From UBA7374 sp049890275 (GTDB lineage: Bacteria > Verrucomicrobiota > Verrucomicrobiia > Opitutales > Coraliomargaritaceae), in the NCBI GenBank assembly GCA_049890275.1, contig JBMHBT010000008.1:1-64000 (forward strand): DNA of 64,000 nucleotides, in the 5' to 3' direction. The notes under the pieces are model-generated. The model worked only from the letters and a program-made list of their open reading frames with translations, ran no database searches and was not told the DNA's origin. Of this stretch, positions 1 to 10,024 are shown piece by piece. Positions within the stretch are counted from its first letter, which is position 1. Every line of letters begins with the position of its first letter. The position numbers and the translations under genes were made by a program.

Positions 1-8
1 CAGACCGC

Positions 9-470
9 ATGGTGCCGATTGACTTTCGGCGCAGAGACCCGATACCCATTGATGATGGAGACGGTACGTATGACCTCTCTTCGACGCGGTCTATCGACAG
101 CGATGAAGAGCGTGCAATCCGAATCATTTTAGAAGACAACAATGCTCAGTGCTACGTGACAAATCAGATTACCAATGCGGGCGGGTGGTCGATGAATAAT
201 CCAGACGGAACGCCTCGCAAAATGATCGTTGTGCCTTACCGAACAGGTAACTCATCGGGTGCGCCGATCAATACAGACAAAAGCGTCATTGCCCATGAAT
301 GGCTCCATGCCTTTGCCGACGAAGACCACCGGAATATCGAACATAATCTAATGTGGGGCACGGGGCCCTTGCCGGACGGCGTCACCCATCTCTCGCAGAT
401 GGTGAACCGTGGCGACAGCGACGAAGTAACGGAAAGCCAGAAAGACGGCTTCGTGAACAATGATTCCTAA
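9..470 (+). CDS. zincin-like metallopeptidase, probably 5'-truncated by window edge
   Basis: A 153-residue reading frame that stays open back to the left edge, so the ATG at 9 may be internal and the protein partial. Near residues 95-106 it has a zinc-peptidase motif H-E-W-L-H followed by A-F-A-D-E-D-H, and shortly after it N-L-M, which resembles the Met-turn of metzincins. The third histidine sits one residue further than in the classical HExxHxxGxxH, and the glycine is alanine, so assignment to a named family is not possible. Inference: a zinc-dependent peptidase, possibly secreted, since the next two genes encode exported proteins. Moderate confidence in the zincin fold, low in any substrate. 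Confidence 0.55.
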   Translation: MVPIDFRRRDPIPIDDGDGTYDLSSTRSIDSDEERAIRIILEDNNAQCYVTNQITNAGGWSMNNPDGTPRKMIVVPYRTGNSSGAPINTDKSVIAHEWLHAFADEDHRNIEHNLMWGTGPLPDGVTHLSQMVNRGDSDEVTESQKDGFVNNDS

Positions 471-479
471 AACGAAACC

Positions 480-1329
480 ATGAATACAATATACCACTAT
501 CTCCTTACCTTAATCCTAATCAGCAACGCAGTCTTTGCCCAAGGGCAGCCGGGAGAGGAAGGCCCGCCTTACTATGGCCTTGAATTGCCGCCATATGGTT
601 CGGGCCGTGAGGCGTTTGCAGCTTTTGAAAAGGAAGTCGGCTTTTATCGACTTTAGACGGATTGCTGCAGCAGAACCCAGCCAAATTGATTTTAATAGGC
701 TGACCCAAAAGGTTCAAAGTATTGAGCAGAGTAAACGCATTGAGGATGAAGAAAAGGTAGGGCTTCTCTTTTTTGCTTATGATTCAATCGCTAGACACAG
801 AAATAATGAGGCTTTAGAATTTTTAAAGGCCCGTGCAAAGTTCGATTTTTGGAAAGACAATGAGATTAGCCGTTTTGTATATTTCTCAGGTGGTGGCCAA
901 TCAAAAGCCACTGAAACTGCTCAAGGAATGGCAATTTCTTCCATTGTTGAACTGCAAACAAAAGAAGCAGAGGCCTTTTTGCGGTCTTTATTTGCTGATG
1001 ATGACTATATAAATGTGCCTCATTTAAATGTAGAATTAAGTGGCTCTCTTGAATACGGCGGCTGGGAAGTCTCGGGTATGCGCTTGCAAACGGTTCAAAA
1101 CGAATACGCCAAACGCTTGGAAATTCGCGGAGAGCAAAATGCTTTAGAAGACCCGGATGAGGTAAGGGCAACACCACAGCAAGCGAGCCAGACCAGTCTA
1201 AAACATACGGCTCCGAAGGCTACCCCCGAGCCATCTACCGAACCCCCAGCATCTTCTCAGTCGTGGCTCTGGCTCCTTGTGGTAGCGGTTGGAGTGATTA
1301 CGCTTGGGTTGGTTTTAAAGCGCAAATAA
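480..1329 (+). pseudogene. exported C-terminally anchored protein, paralog of next gene, frameshifted
   Basis: The ATG at 480 opens a signal-peptide-like start (MNTIYHYLLTLILISNAVFA) that runs in one frame to a stop at 654-656. From about 631 the homology to the following gene (K-S-A-F-I-D-F-R-R onward) continues in the +1 frame to 1329. Removing one base, for example from the AAAA run at 628-631, fuses the two parts into 282 residues, close to the 310 of its neighbour. The C-terminus has a proline/threonine-rich linker and one hydrophobic helix ending R-K, suggesting membrane anchoring. Shared segments with the neighbour include EYAKRLEIRG, ALEDPDEVR and PASSQSWLWL. The alternative ATG at 535 in the second frame gives an arginine-rich, implausible N-terminus. 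Function unknown; either a pseudogene or a base-call error. Confidence 0.6.
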
Positions 1330-1333
1330 CCCC

Positions 1334-2266
1334 ATGAAATATCTCACAGCAGTCGCCTTATTTTTAAGCAGTCTTTGCGCTCCACTCTTCGCCGCCCTCA
1401 GCGATGCAGACATTATCCGCTTGATGGATGAAAAGCCGGTCGAAGGCTATGACTTGAATCCTGCTGACTACGGACTACCGGCAACCTCCAGCGGCTTTAT
1501 CATCCTCAACTATGATGACGCTGTGATTGATGGGATTTGGCGGATACTGGACAACCCAGAACAGCAAGAGCATTGGAAGTCGGCTTTTATCGACTTAAGA
1601 CGGATCATAACCGCAGACCCTAAATCTATTAGCTTCGAGCATTTAAAGAAAGTTATAATAGATCTAGAAAGTAATTCTAAGATTTCAGGCGAACTGAAAA
1701 CAAGTGTTCTTACATCTGCATATGGATCTATCGCTAGGTTTAGTAATGAATCTGCTTTAGAATTTATAAAGGTTCGTGTCACCAGCGACTTTTGGCAAGG
1801 CAATGAGATAGAGCGAAATATAATGCAGTCTGACGGCAAAAGTATAAAATATACTGGCCAAACAGAAGCAATTATCGGATTGGCACAAATACATACACCT
1901 AAAGCTAATTCGCTCTTAGCGAATTTGTCACAGAATATAGATTTAACTAAAATCCCTCACCTTAATTTAGCAGTTGAAACAGCATCAGAATATTACCGAG
2001 AATCTGATGCTTTAAGCGTAAAGAGCATCAAAAACGAATACGCCAAACGCTTGGAGATTCGAGGAGATCCAAATGCTTTAGAAGACCCGGATGAAGTCAG
2101 GACAGCACCACAGCAAGCGAGCCAGACCAATCAAAAACCTAAGACTCCGAAGGCTGCCCCCGAACCGCCTTCCAAAACCCCTGCATCTTCTCAGTCGTGG
2201 CTCTGGCTGATGGCCGCCCTGCTCGTCCTTGCTGGCTGCACCGTCTGGGCCCTTGGTCGGCCATGA
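1334..2266 (+). CDS. exported C-terminally anchored protein of unknown function
   Basis: 310 residues, starting 4 bases after the previous gene, so probably co-transcribed. It has an N-terminal signal peptide (MKYLTAVALFLSSLCAPLFA), a mostly helical middle with no motif I recognise, then a charged/proline linker (PQQASQTNQKPKTPK) and a C-terminal transmembrane helix with a short cytosolic tail. It is the intact tandem paralog of 480..1329; the similarity covers the middle from about residue 80 and the entire C-terminal linker and helix. The architecture (export signal, globular domain, linker, C-terminal helix) resembles surface proteins retained in the inner membrane. No enzymatic residues can be named. 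The pair with the upstream zincin-like protein may form one exported unit, which is inference from position only. Confidence 0.7.
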   Translation: MKYLTAVALFLSSLCAPLFAALSDADIIRLMDEKPVEGYDLNPADYGLPATSSGFIILNYDDAVIDGIWRILDNPEQQEHWKSAFIDLRRIITADPKSISFEHLKKVIIDLESNSKISGELKTSVLTSAYGSIARFSNESALEFIKVRVTSDFWQGNEIERNIMQSDGKSIKYTGQTEAIIGLAQIHTPKANSLLANLSQNIDLTKIPHLNLAVETASEYYRESDALSVKSIKNEYAKRLEIRGDPNALEDPDEVRTAPQQASQTNQKPKTPKAAPEPPSKTPASSQSWLWLMAALLVLAGCTVWALGRP

Positions 2267-2370
2267 GATCCGCCTAGCACGCGGCATCTTTCGGGGCTAG
2301 GATTCGGTCAATCAGTCGATTGTGAAAGATGAGGCTTCAAATATCTGCCTGCTTGGTGCAAGGTGCGGGG

Positions 2371-3129
2371 ATGAACGAAACCGAAACGAATCTACCTTTT
2401 TCACGCCCGGACAATCGCGCCATCGACGCGATGCGGCCGGTATCTTTTCAAACCGGAATCGCTCCGCATGCTCTGGGGTCGGTTCTGGTTGCCTTTGGCG
2501 ATACACGGGTGATCTGCGCGGCATCGATTGACAACAAGGTGCCGGGCTGGATGCGGGCTCAGGGAGTGGAAGGGGGCTGGATGACGGCGGAATATTCGAT
2601 GCTGCCCTACAGTACGCTGGACCGCAAGGCGCGGGATATTTCACGCGGTAAGGCGGATGGACGGACGGTGGAAATCCAGCGTTTGATTGGCCGCTCCCTG
2701 CGGGCTGTTTTTGACCTGAAGAAGCTGCCGGGGAAGACGATTTGGATCGACTGCGATGTCTTGCAGGCCGACGGAGGGACTCGTACAGCTTCCATTACGG
2801 GGGCCTATGTGGCTGCACAAATTGCCGTGCGTAAACTGATGGCGGATGGGCAACTGGAAGAAAACCCTTTTACTGACTCCGTCGCGGCGATCTCAACCGG
2901 TATTTACAAGGATCAGGCGATCCTCGACTTGAACTACCCGGAGGACAAAGAGGCCAGCGTGGATGCGAATATCGTCATGACTGGCAGCGAACGTTTCGTT
3001 GAAGTACAGGGCTCGGGGGAAGAAGCCACTTACGGCCGGGATCAACTGGATGCCTTACTGCAATTGGCAGCTAAGGGAGTCAAGGAGCTCAGTGTCCTCC
3101 AGGAAGAAGCCATCGTGAGCGCGCTGTAG
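2371..3129 (+). CDS. rph: ribonuclease PH
   Basis: Phosphorolytic 3'-5' exoribonuclease that trims tRNA 3' ends in the cytoplasm. The protein shows the typical RNase PH order: RPDNRAIDAMRPVSF near the N-terminus, the GSVLVAFGDTRVICAAS strand, the region PGWMRAQGVEGGWMTAEYSM, the arginine-rich RLIGRSLRAVFD, and IDCDVLQADGGTRTASITGA with the conserved D-x-D and GGTRTA of the phosphate-binding site. I chose the ATG at 2371 (252 residues) because it puts RPDNRAID about ten residues from the start, as in the family; an in-frame ATG at 2329 would add 14 residues. It lies alone between the exported-protein pair and the EF-hand gene. Confidence 0.95.
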   Translation: MNETETNLPFSRPDNRAIDAMRPVSFQTGIAPHALGSVLVAFGDTRVICAASIDNKVPGWMRAQGVEGGWMTAEYSMLPYSTLDRKARDISRGKADGRTVEIQRLIGRSLRAVFDLKKLPGKTIWIDCDVLQADGGTRTASITGAYVAAQIAVRKLMADGQLEENPFTDSVAAISTGIYKDQAILDLNYPEDKEASVDANIVMTGSERFVEVQGSGEEATYGRDQLDALLQLAAKGVKELSVLQEEAIVSAL

Positions 3130-3271
3130 GCTGAAAATAGAGATGAAGGGGTCAAAAAAAAGACCCGATGAAAAATGGGATCGGCCTGCAACTTTCTCCT
3201 GTCTGCAGCGTTTTCATCAGTGACCGGCGCGATGAACGCGCTCCTGACAATCACCCAAAAGCACAAGCATT

Positions 3272-3604
3272 ATGAAAAAAACCACAACACTCCTTCTTCT
3301 GGTTGCCACTGCTCTCTTCCAACCGCTTACCCTCCAAGCCAAGCCCGGAAAAGGTGACTTGAGCATAGAAGAACGCATGGAAAAGGCGCGTGAACGGATG
3401 AGCCAGATCGACAGCGACGGCGACGGCAATATCAGCTACGTCGAAGCGGAAGCAGCGGACGCCAAACGTATCGTTGAGAACTTTGATTCGATTGATACCG
3501 ATGGCGATGGTGTCCTCACACGTGAAGAATTACGCGCTCACAAGAAGCAACGTGGACCGGGAAAGAAAAAGCCCGGCAAAGGTAAGAAAAAGAGCCAAGA
3601 GTAG
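3272..3604 (+). CDS. secreted EF-hand calcium-binding protein
   Basis: 110 residues. A signal peptide (MKKTTTLLLLVATALFQPLT, cleavage near LQA/KPG) is followed by two canonical 12-residue EF-hand loops, DSDGDGNISYVE and DTDGDGVLTREE, each with acidic residues at positions 1, 3, 5 and 12. The C-terminus is a basic lysine/glycine tail (KKPGKGKKKSQE). This is the family of small periplasmic EF-hand proteins common in Planctomycetes and Verrucomicrobia; binding of calcium is predicted, the partner is unknown. A strong terminator follows at once, so the gene is probably monocistronic. Confidence 0.8.
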   Translation: MKKTTTLLLLVATALFQPLTLQAKPGKGDLSIEERMEKARERMSQIDSDGDGNISYVEAEAADAKRIVENFDSIDTDGDGVLTREELRAHKKQRGPGKKKPGKGKKKSQE

Positions 3605-3638
3605 GCAAAAGCCTCTTTTTCAGGATCGCTTCGACAAC

Positions 3639-3667
3639 AAGCCCGCATTCGTGCGGGCTTTTTCTTT
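3639..3667 (+). terminator. intrinsic terminator after EF-hand gene
   Basis: Perfect inverted repeat AAGCCCGCA-TTCG-TGCGGGCTT followed by TTTCTTT. Stem of nine pairs with a UUCG loop and a U-rich tail, 34 bases after the EF-hand stop codon. Confidence 0.9.
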
Positions 3668-3776
3668 GCCAAGGACTCATTGGGCTGTTCAATCCGGCTG
3701 CTTAGAAGAAAAAACAAAGCGTCTTGAATACGACGTCTTTTGTCTATCCAACACCTATCTTTTCGGCCACGTCATC

Positions 3777-5411
<1,635 letters not shown>

Positions 5412-5479
5412 ATGGGCTGATCCGTCCCCCGATGCGTTGACATCTGCTTCGGTCTGGGGAATTCTACGTCACGATAACC

Positions 5480-6274
5480 ATGAAAAGCTATCTTGATCTA
5501 CTCCAAACGGTTCTGGATACCGGAACCTTCCGCGATGACCGGACGGGGACCGGGACCTACTCCATCTTTGGTGCGCAGGCCCGCTTTTCTCTCGACCCGA
5601 CCTTTCCACTCCTCACGACCAAGAAGCTCCACCTGCGTTCGATCATCCACGAACTGCTTTGGTTTATCAAGGGGTCGACCAATATCGGCTACCTAAACGA
5701 AAACAAGGTGACGATCTGGGATGAGTGGGCTGATGCAGAGGGCAATTTGGGACGGGTCTACGGTGCCCAATGGCGGGACTGGGCCGCTCCTGACGGGGAG
5801 CGGGTCGATCAATTGGCCGAGGTAATCGATTCCCTCCGCAACAACCCTTCCAGTCGTCGTCATATTGTCTGCGCATGGAATCCCGGAGAGATCCAGCACA
5901 TGGCCCTCCCCCCCTGCCATGCGCTCTTTCAATTTTATGTGGCTGACGGCAAGCTCAGTTGCCAACTCTACCAGCGAAGCGCGGATATTTTTCTCGGAGT
6001 GCCCTTCAATATCGCTTCCTACGCGCTGCTTACAATGATGGTTGCCCAGGTTTGCGGACTGCAGGCGCATGAGTTTGTCCACACCTTCGGAGACCTGCAC
6101 CTCTACGCGAATCATGTCGAGCAGGCGAAAGAACAACTCTCGCGCGAACCACGTTCCGCTCCTCGCATGCGGATCAACCCCGGAGTGAAAGAGATCGACG
6201 CATTTACCTTCGAAGATTTCGAGCTTCTCGATTACAACCCCCACCCGGCAATTAAGGCACCCATCGCCGTTTGA
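5480..6274 (+). CDS. thyA: thymidylate synthase
   Basis: Methylates dUMP to dTMP with methylene-tetrahydrofolate, releasing dihydrofolate. Exactly 264 residues, the usual length of the E. coli type. The catalytic cysteine is in MALPPCHALF at residue 146, and the dUMP-binding arginine/asparagine segments RRHIVCAWNP, QRSADIFLGVPFNIASYALL and HLYANHVEQ are all present. The downstream folA starts three bases after the stop codon, giving a compact thyA-folA operon in which the product dihydrofolate is recycled by the next enzyme. Confidence 0.98.
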   Translation: MKSYLDLLQTVLDTGTFRDDRTGTGTYSIFGAQARFSLDPTFPLLTTKKLHLRSIIHELLWFIKGSTNIGYLNENKVTIWDEWADAEGNLGRVYGAQWRDWAAPDGERVDQLAEVIDSLRNNPSSRRHIVCAWNPGEIQHMALPPCHALFQFYVADGKLSCQLYQRSADIFLGVPFNIASYALLTMMVAQVCGLQAHEFVHTFGDLHLYANHVEQAKEQLSREPRSAPRMRINPGVKEIDAFTFEDFELLDYNPHPAIKAPIAV

Positions 6275-6277
6275 ATT

Positions 6278-6739
6278 ATGAACCCTTGCAAAGCCATTGC
6301 CGCTATGTCTGAAAACCGTGTGATCGGTCACAACGGAGACATTCCCTGGCACCTCCCGGAAGACTTCAAGTGGTTTAAGCAGACGACTATGGGAGGGATC
6401 CTCGTCATGGGTCGTAAAACCTATGAATCCATTGGGCGCCCTCTCCCGGGCCGACAAACGCTCGTCCTCTCACGCAGCACTCGGGAGATGGAGGGAGTAC
6501 AGGTGATAACCGACACGGAGAAGCTCAATGAACTGCCCGCAGATAAAACAATCTGGATTGCCGGCGGTTCGGAAATCTACTCACTCCTTCTCCCGCGCTG
6601 CAACGAACTCTTCCTCACTCGCGTACATCGGGAATGCGAGGGAGATGCTCTTTTTCCGGCTTTTGAAGACGACTTCACTTTTTCGGAGAATCTCCTGAAA
6701 ACGCCTGACTTTACTGTGGAGCACTGGCTTCGGAAGTAA
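6278..6739 (+). CDS. folA: dihydrofolate reductase
   Basis: NADPH-dependent reduction of dihydrofolate to tetrahydrofolate, partner of the adjacent thymidylate synthase. 153 residues. Typical elements: AIAAMSENRVIGHNGDIPWH, the catalytic acidic residue in LPEDFKWFKQ (Asp29), the NADPH-binding VMGRKTYESIGRPLPGR and the second glycine-rich segment IAGGSEIYSLLLP. The start at 6278 follows the thyA stop without room for its own promoter, so translation is probably coupled. Confidence 0.97.
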   Translation: MNPCKAIAAMSENRVIGHNGDIPWHLPEDFKWFKQTTMGGILVMGRKTYESIGRPLPGRQTLVLSRSTREMEGVQVITDTEKLNELPADKTIWIAGGSEIYSLLLPRCNELFLTRVHRECEGDALFPAFEDDFTFSENLLKTPDFTVEHWLRK

Positions 6740-6779
6740 TCCGAATCCGCAAGTTATAGCCAAAATAAATGGACGAAAA

Positions 6780-7635
6780 ATGGAAACAAACGACCATTTT
6801 CTAGGAATCCTAAGAAATAGCGAGCTCCGCCTCGCTTCCCGTTCGGGATTCGACATCCCCAAACCCCTTCGGTTCTTCTTCCTGATTGTCGCGGTCTTTG
6901 GGGTTGGCCTGATTGCAACCGAAAGTCTGATGACGAATCAGGAGACAGCTATCCAGGTGGATAAGATCATTCATTTCCTCGGTTACGGTTGTCTTGGTAT
7001 CGTCTTTTCTCTCTCTACGTCCGATTCCCCTTTTCTTCGCAATTATCTTTTCCGCCCTGGGTGGAGTCCTGATCGAATACCTGCAGTTGCTCAGTAATCG
7101 GGATTGCGATGTAATGGACATGATTGCCAATGCACTCGGCTTACTGGTCGGTTGCAGTATCGGCGTAACCGCCCGCTTGTGCTGGAATGCTGTCAGCCGG
7201 GAATTCAGTCAGGCTTTCTCCTCGAAAAAGCTGCTCGTCTACCAGAAAGGGGAAACCCTACTGCGCGAAGACCAAAAGGTGGAGCATCTGATGATCATCA
7301 AATCCGGTCGAGTGGAAGTCAGTCGAAGCGACTGGAACCAAACCTTTGAGTATGGCAAAGGCGGGATTATCGGGATGATGGCAGCAGTCAAAGGAGATGG
7401 ACAATACACGACCATTCAGGCGCAGGAAAAGACGGTCGTCTTCAAAGTGCCGATTGAAAAACTACATCAGGATGTCGCCCGTCGGGAAACCCCGGTAGCC
7501 ATGGTCCTGGACGGCATGGCCGATGCCTTTATGGAGATGGCCCAGAGAATTGAAGTGGCCAAGAAAGGTGAACGCCCAGAACCACCGGCTGAGTCAACAA
7601 TCAGTCAGCGCTTTGAGGGCATAACGGACGCATAG
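6780..7635 (+). pseudogene. VanZ-like membrane domain fused to cyclic-nucleotide-binding domain, frameshifted
   Basis: Frame one (from ATG 6780) encodes an N-terminal segment with a transmembrane helix (FFFLIVAVFGVGLIATESL) and DKIIHFLGYGCLGIVFSL, the start of a VanZ-like domain. The rest of that domain (LRPIPLFFAIIFSALGGVLI, EYLQLLSNRDCDVMDMIANA) lies in the +1 frame. The switch falls in the TTTTCTCTCTCT run at 7005-7016; dropping one base yields one 284-residue protein. C-terminal to the VanZ part is a cNMP-binding beta-roll (YQKGETLLREDQKVEHLMII, then KSGRVEV, ending FKVPIEKL). VanZ-like plus cNMP-binding is an unusual pairing. The phosphate-binding arginine of true cAMP receptors is not evident, so ligand binding is uncertain. 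Its 3' end overlaps the convergent DUF805 gene by 31 bases. Confidence 0.65.
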
Positions 7636-7931
7636 AGCACAAAGAGCACGTTGAGGCCCGGGATAAAGAGGAGTGCCGCCCACATGGGCCCCCTGCCAAT
7701 ATCGTGCATGCGCTTGATCGATTGCATAAGAATGGTCAGCAGTGAAATGACACCGGTAACAATGGTAAAGAAATAAGCCAGAGTCACTAAAAAGGCATGC
7801 TTCTCATCGTGGAGGAAGTAATCCGTGCTGACTTTGTATACCAGAACCACCAAAGCGATGCAGATGAGGACACGGACAATGTATGCGATCGGACCAATAC
7901 GGCCAACGGAGCTAAAGAATTCGTCTTTCAT
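7605..7931 (-). CDS. DUF805 family membrane protein
   Basis: 108 residues with three to four hydrophobic helices: around residues 12-32, 47-68 and 85-102. The family hallmark is the polar segment between helices, here QSIKRMHDIGRGPMWAALLF, which matches the DUF805 pattern R-x-H-D-x-G-x-S/G. It sits in the inner membrane; function of the family is unknown. Start MKDEFFSSVGRIGP resembles other members (short N-terminus with an R-I-G-R type turn). Convergent with the frameshifted VanZ/cNMP gene; divergent from the EamA gene. Confidence 0.85.
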   Translation of the reverse strand: MKDEFFSSVGRIGPIAYIVRVLICIALVVLVYKVSTDYFLHDEKHAFLVTLAYFFTIVTGVISLLTILMQSIKRMHDIGRGPMWAALLFIPGLNVLFVLYASVMPSKR

Positions 7932-8042
7932 GAGAATATCAGATTGCCCAGCATTGCGGAGGAATCAAGCAGGGCAATAAAAACTTGCATGGATTCTCAG
8001 TTGAATCTTTCCCTCAACAGGATCTACAGCTTCACTGCAGGC

Positions 8043-8942
8043 ATGTCGTGGATCTGGCTCAGTCTGCTTTCCGCTTTTCTTCTGGGCCTGTATGATCTGG
8101 CGAAGAAAACATCCCTTAGGGAGAACGCGGTTCTGCCCGTACTCTTCTTTGCCACTGTCTCCGGCGGCATTGTCTGGTTGCCATTCATCCTCTGGTCTAC
8201 ATGGCTCGCAGAAGGCACGGCATTTCCTCTTTACGTGGAGGCAATCAGCGGATCGGAACATTGTCTTGTGCTGGCCAAATCAGCCCTAGTCGGTGCGTCC
8301 TGGATATTCGGCTATTTTGCGTTAAAGAAATTACCGCTTTCGATTGCCGCTCCCATACGGGCAACCAGCCCGCTCTGGACGATTCTATTTGCCGTATGTT
8401 TTCTCAACGAATCACCCAATTCTCTGCAGTGGCTGGGTATTGTTCTGGTTTTGACTGCTTTTTTTATATTTTCACTGGTGGGGAAATTCGACGGCATCCA
8501 GATGCATCGGGATAAATGGATCGGCTGCATGATTCTTGCCACCCTTTTGGGCGCGGCCAGCTCTCTCTACGATAAATACCTGCTCCAGACCATCGCCCTA
8601 CCCGTCGTTGCCGTGCAAGCCTGGTTCTCCGTTTATCTGGTTGCCGTTTTACTCCCCTTTTATGGGTGCTGGCTGGCCGGTGCCTGGCCGCGGGGAAAAT
8701 TCTATTGGAAGTGGACAATCCCACTGATTGGCTGGCTCTTGCTTCTGGCAGACTTCGCTTACTTCACCGCCCTCTCGCAACCGGATGCACTCATTTCAGT
8801 GATCGCACCGCTGCGTCGCGGTGCCGTTGTCGTTGCTTTCCTCGGCGGTATTTTTCTCTACGGTGAAAAACACTTTCGCGCCAAAGCACTTTGTATTGCC
8901 GTCTTGCTCACAGGAGTTTTTCTCATCCAGCAATTTTCTTAA
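8043..8942 (+). CDS. EamA/DMT-family transporter
   Basis: About 299 residues with roughly ten hydrophobic helices in two halves, the layout of the drug/metabolite transporter (EamA) superfamily of inner-membrane carriers. Recognisable segments are LPLSIAAPIRATSPLWTILF at the end of the first half with the FLNESPNSLQWLGIVLVL turn, and the matching second-half segment ALSQPDALISVIAPLRRGAV with FLYGEKHFRAKAL. I chose ATG 8043 (MSWIWLSLLSAFLLG), which starts directly with helix 1 and has GCAGG upstream; an ATG at 7989 would add 18 residues. Substrate unknown. Its stop overlaps the end of the convergent queG by four bases. Confidence 0.85.
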   Translation: MSWIWLSLLSAFLLGLYDLAKKTSLRENAVLPVLFFATVSGGIVWLPFILWSTWLAEGTAFPLYVEAISGSEHCLVLAKSALVGASWIFGYFALKKLPLSIAAPIRATSPLWTILFAVCFLNESPNSLQWLGIVLVLTAFFIFSLVGKFDGIQMHRDKWIGCMILATLLGAASSLYDKYLLQTIALPVVAVQAWFSVYLVAVLLPFYGCWLAGAWPRGKFYWKWTIPLIGWLLLLADFAYFTALSQPDALISVIAPLRRGAVVVAFLGGIFLYGEKHFRAKALCIAVLLTGVFLIQQFS

Positions 8943-9952
8943 GTCGTCTGAATCCGCTCTATCGCCCAATTGGCATGCTCCGCTAGCATCGAGTCCGTAC
9001 CGCTGGCGATGCGACGCAAGACGGGAAGGTCTTCAGCAGTTCCGATATTGCCGAGGACAACGCAAATATTTCGACGAAATCGATTCAAACGTAAGCGCCG
9101 CATCGGCGAACCCTGCATTCGCTCGGTAAAGGTTGCTTCGTCCCATTCCAGCATTTCCCGAAGTAGCGGCAATGAACGCGGAGTTAACTTGGGCTCTTCC
9201 GTCGGTACAGCCCACTTGTTCCAAGGACAAACATCGAGGCACTCGTCACAGCCATACAGCCGGTCACCAATCGCCTCGCGAAACTCCGGAGGAATGGCTC
9301 CATCGTGCTCAATCGTCAGATAAGAAATACAGCGGGAGGCATCGAGTTGGTACGGCGCAGTGATCGCCCGCGTCGGGCATACATCGATACAGCGTGTGCA
9401 GCTACCGCAGCGATCTTTCCCCCGATCTCCGGAAGGCAACTCCAGAGTGGTGACTATATTACCGAGAAAAGACCATGTCCCGCGCTTGGGTTCGACCAGA
9501 ATGGTACTCTTGCCCTGCCAGCCGAGACCTGCTGCCTCGGCAATCGGCTTTTCCAGAAGCGGGCCGGTGTCGACATAGGGTTTCTGTACCGCTCCATACT
9601 CTTCGCGCAGGATTCGGCAGAGTTTCTTCAGACGCCGTAGCATCAGGTTGTGGTAGTCGTCGCCCAAGGCATACTTGGCAATCCGATAGCAGCGGGATGG
9701 ATCGGGCTGGTAGTAATTCATTGCTACTACCAGAATACTGCGTGCTTCCGGAAGGATCCGCTGTGGATCGAGACGGCGTTCATTATTGCGCTCCATCCAG
9801 CTCATTGTGCCGTGTTGGCCGCTGGCAATCCACTTCTCGTAATACTCCTCGCGCAACTGCAGTGGAACCGGCGCGACACCAAGCGCATGAAAGCCGAGTG
9901 CCTTCGCCTCCGCTTCCAAATGTTCGCGCGCTACCATTGGTTCCAATTCCAT
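8939..9952 (-). CDS. queG: epoxyqueuosine reductase
   Basis: Cobalamin- and iron-sulfur-dependent enzyme that converts epoxyqueuosine to queuosine in the wobble position of tRNAs with GUN anticodons. 337 residues. Two [4Fe-4S] motifs are clear: CGSCTRCIDVCP and CDECLDVCPWN. The preceding GWQGKSTILVEPKRGTWSFL and LPSGDRGKDRCG segments match QueG. A C-terminal HEAT-like helical part (NRFRRNICVVLGNIGTAEDL) is also typical. Convergent to the EamA gene with a four-base overlap; divergent to the SPFH gene across a short gap. Confidence 0.95.
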   Translation of the reverse strand: MELEPMVAREHLEAEAKALGFHALGVAPVPLQLREEYYEKWIASGQHGTMSWMERNNERRLDPQRILPEARSILVVAMNYYQPDPSRCYRIAKYALGDDYHNLMLRRLKKLCRILREEYGAVQKPYVDTGPLLEKPIAEAAGLGWQGKSTILVEPKRGTWSFLGNIVTTLELPSGDRGKDRCGSCTRCIDVCPTRAITAPYQLDASRCISYLTIEHDGAIPPEFREAIGDRLYGCDECLDVCPWNKWAVPTEEPKLTPRSLPLLREMLEWDEATFTERMQGSPMRRLRLNRFRRNICVVLGNIGTAEDLPVLRRIASGTDSMLAEHANWAIERIQTT

Positions 9953-10024
9953 GAAGCGCTTCTAGAGAAAGAAATCAGATGAGTCCAGCCCGGGGAAGAA
10001 GCATCCTTTTCGGACTCGACTCAA

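Noticed and set aside
3149..3166. GGGTC-A8-GACCC hairpin after rph
   Set aside because: Stem of only five pairs, eight-base loop, no U-run following; too weak to call a terminator.
5693..6457. 254-codon minus-strand frame across thyA and folA
   Set aside because: Spans two clearly real genes on the other strand; no independent features.
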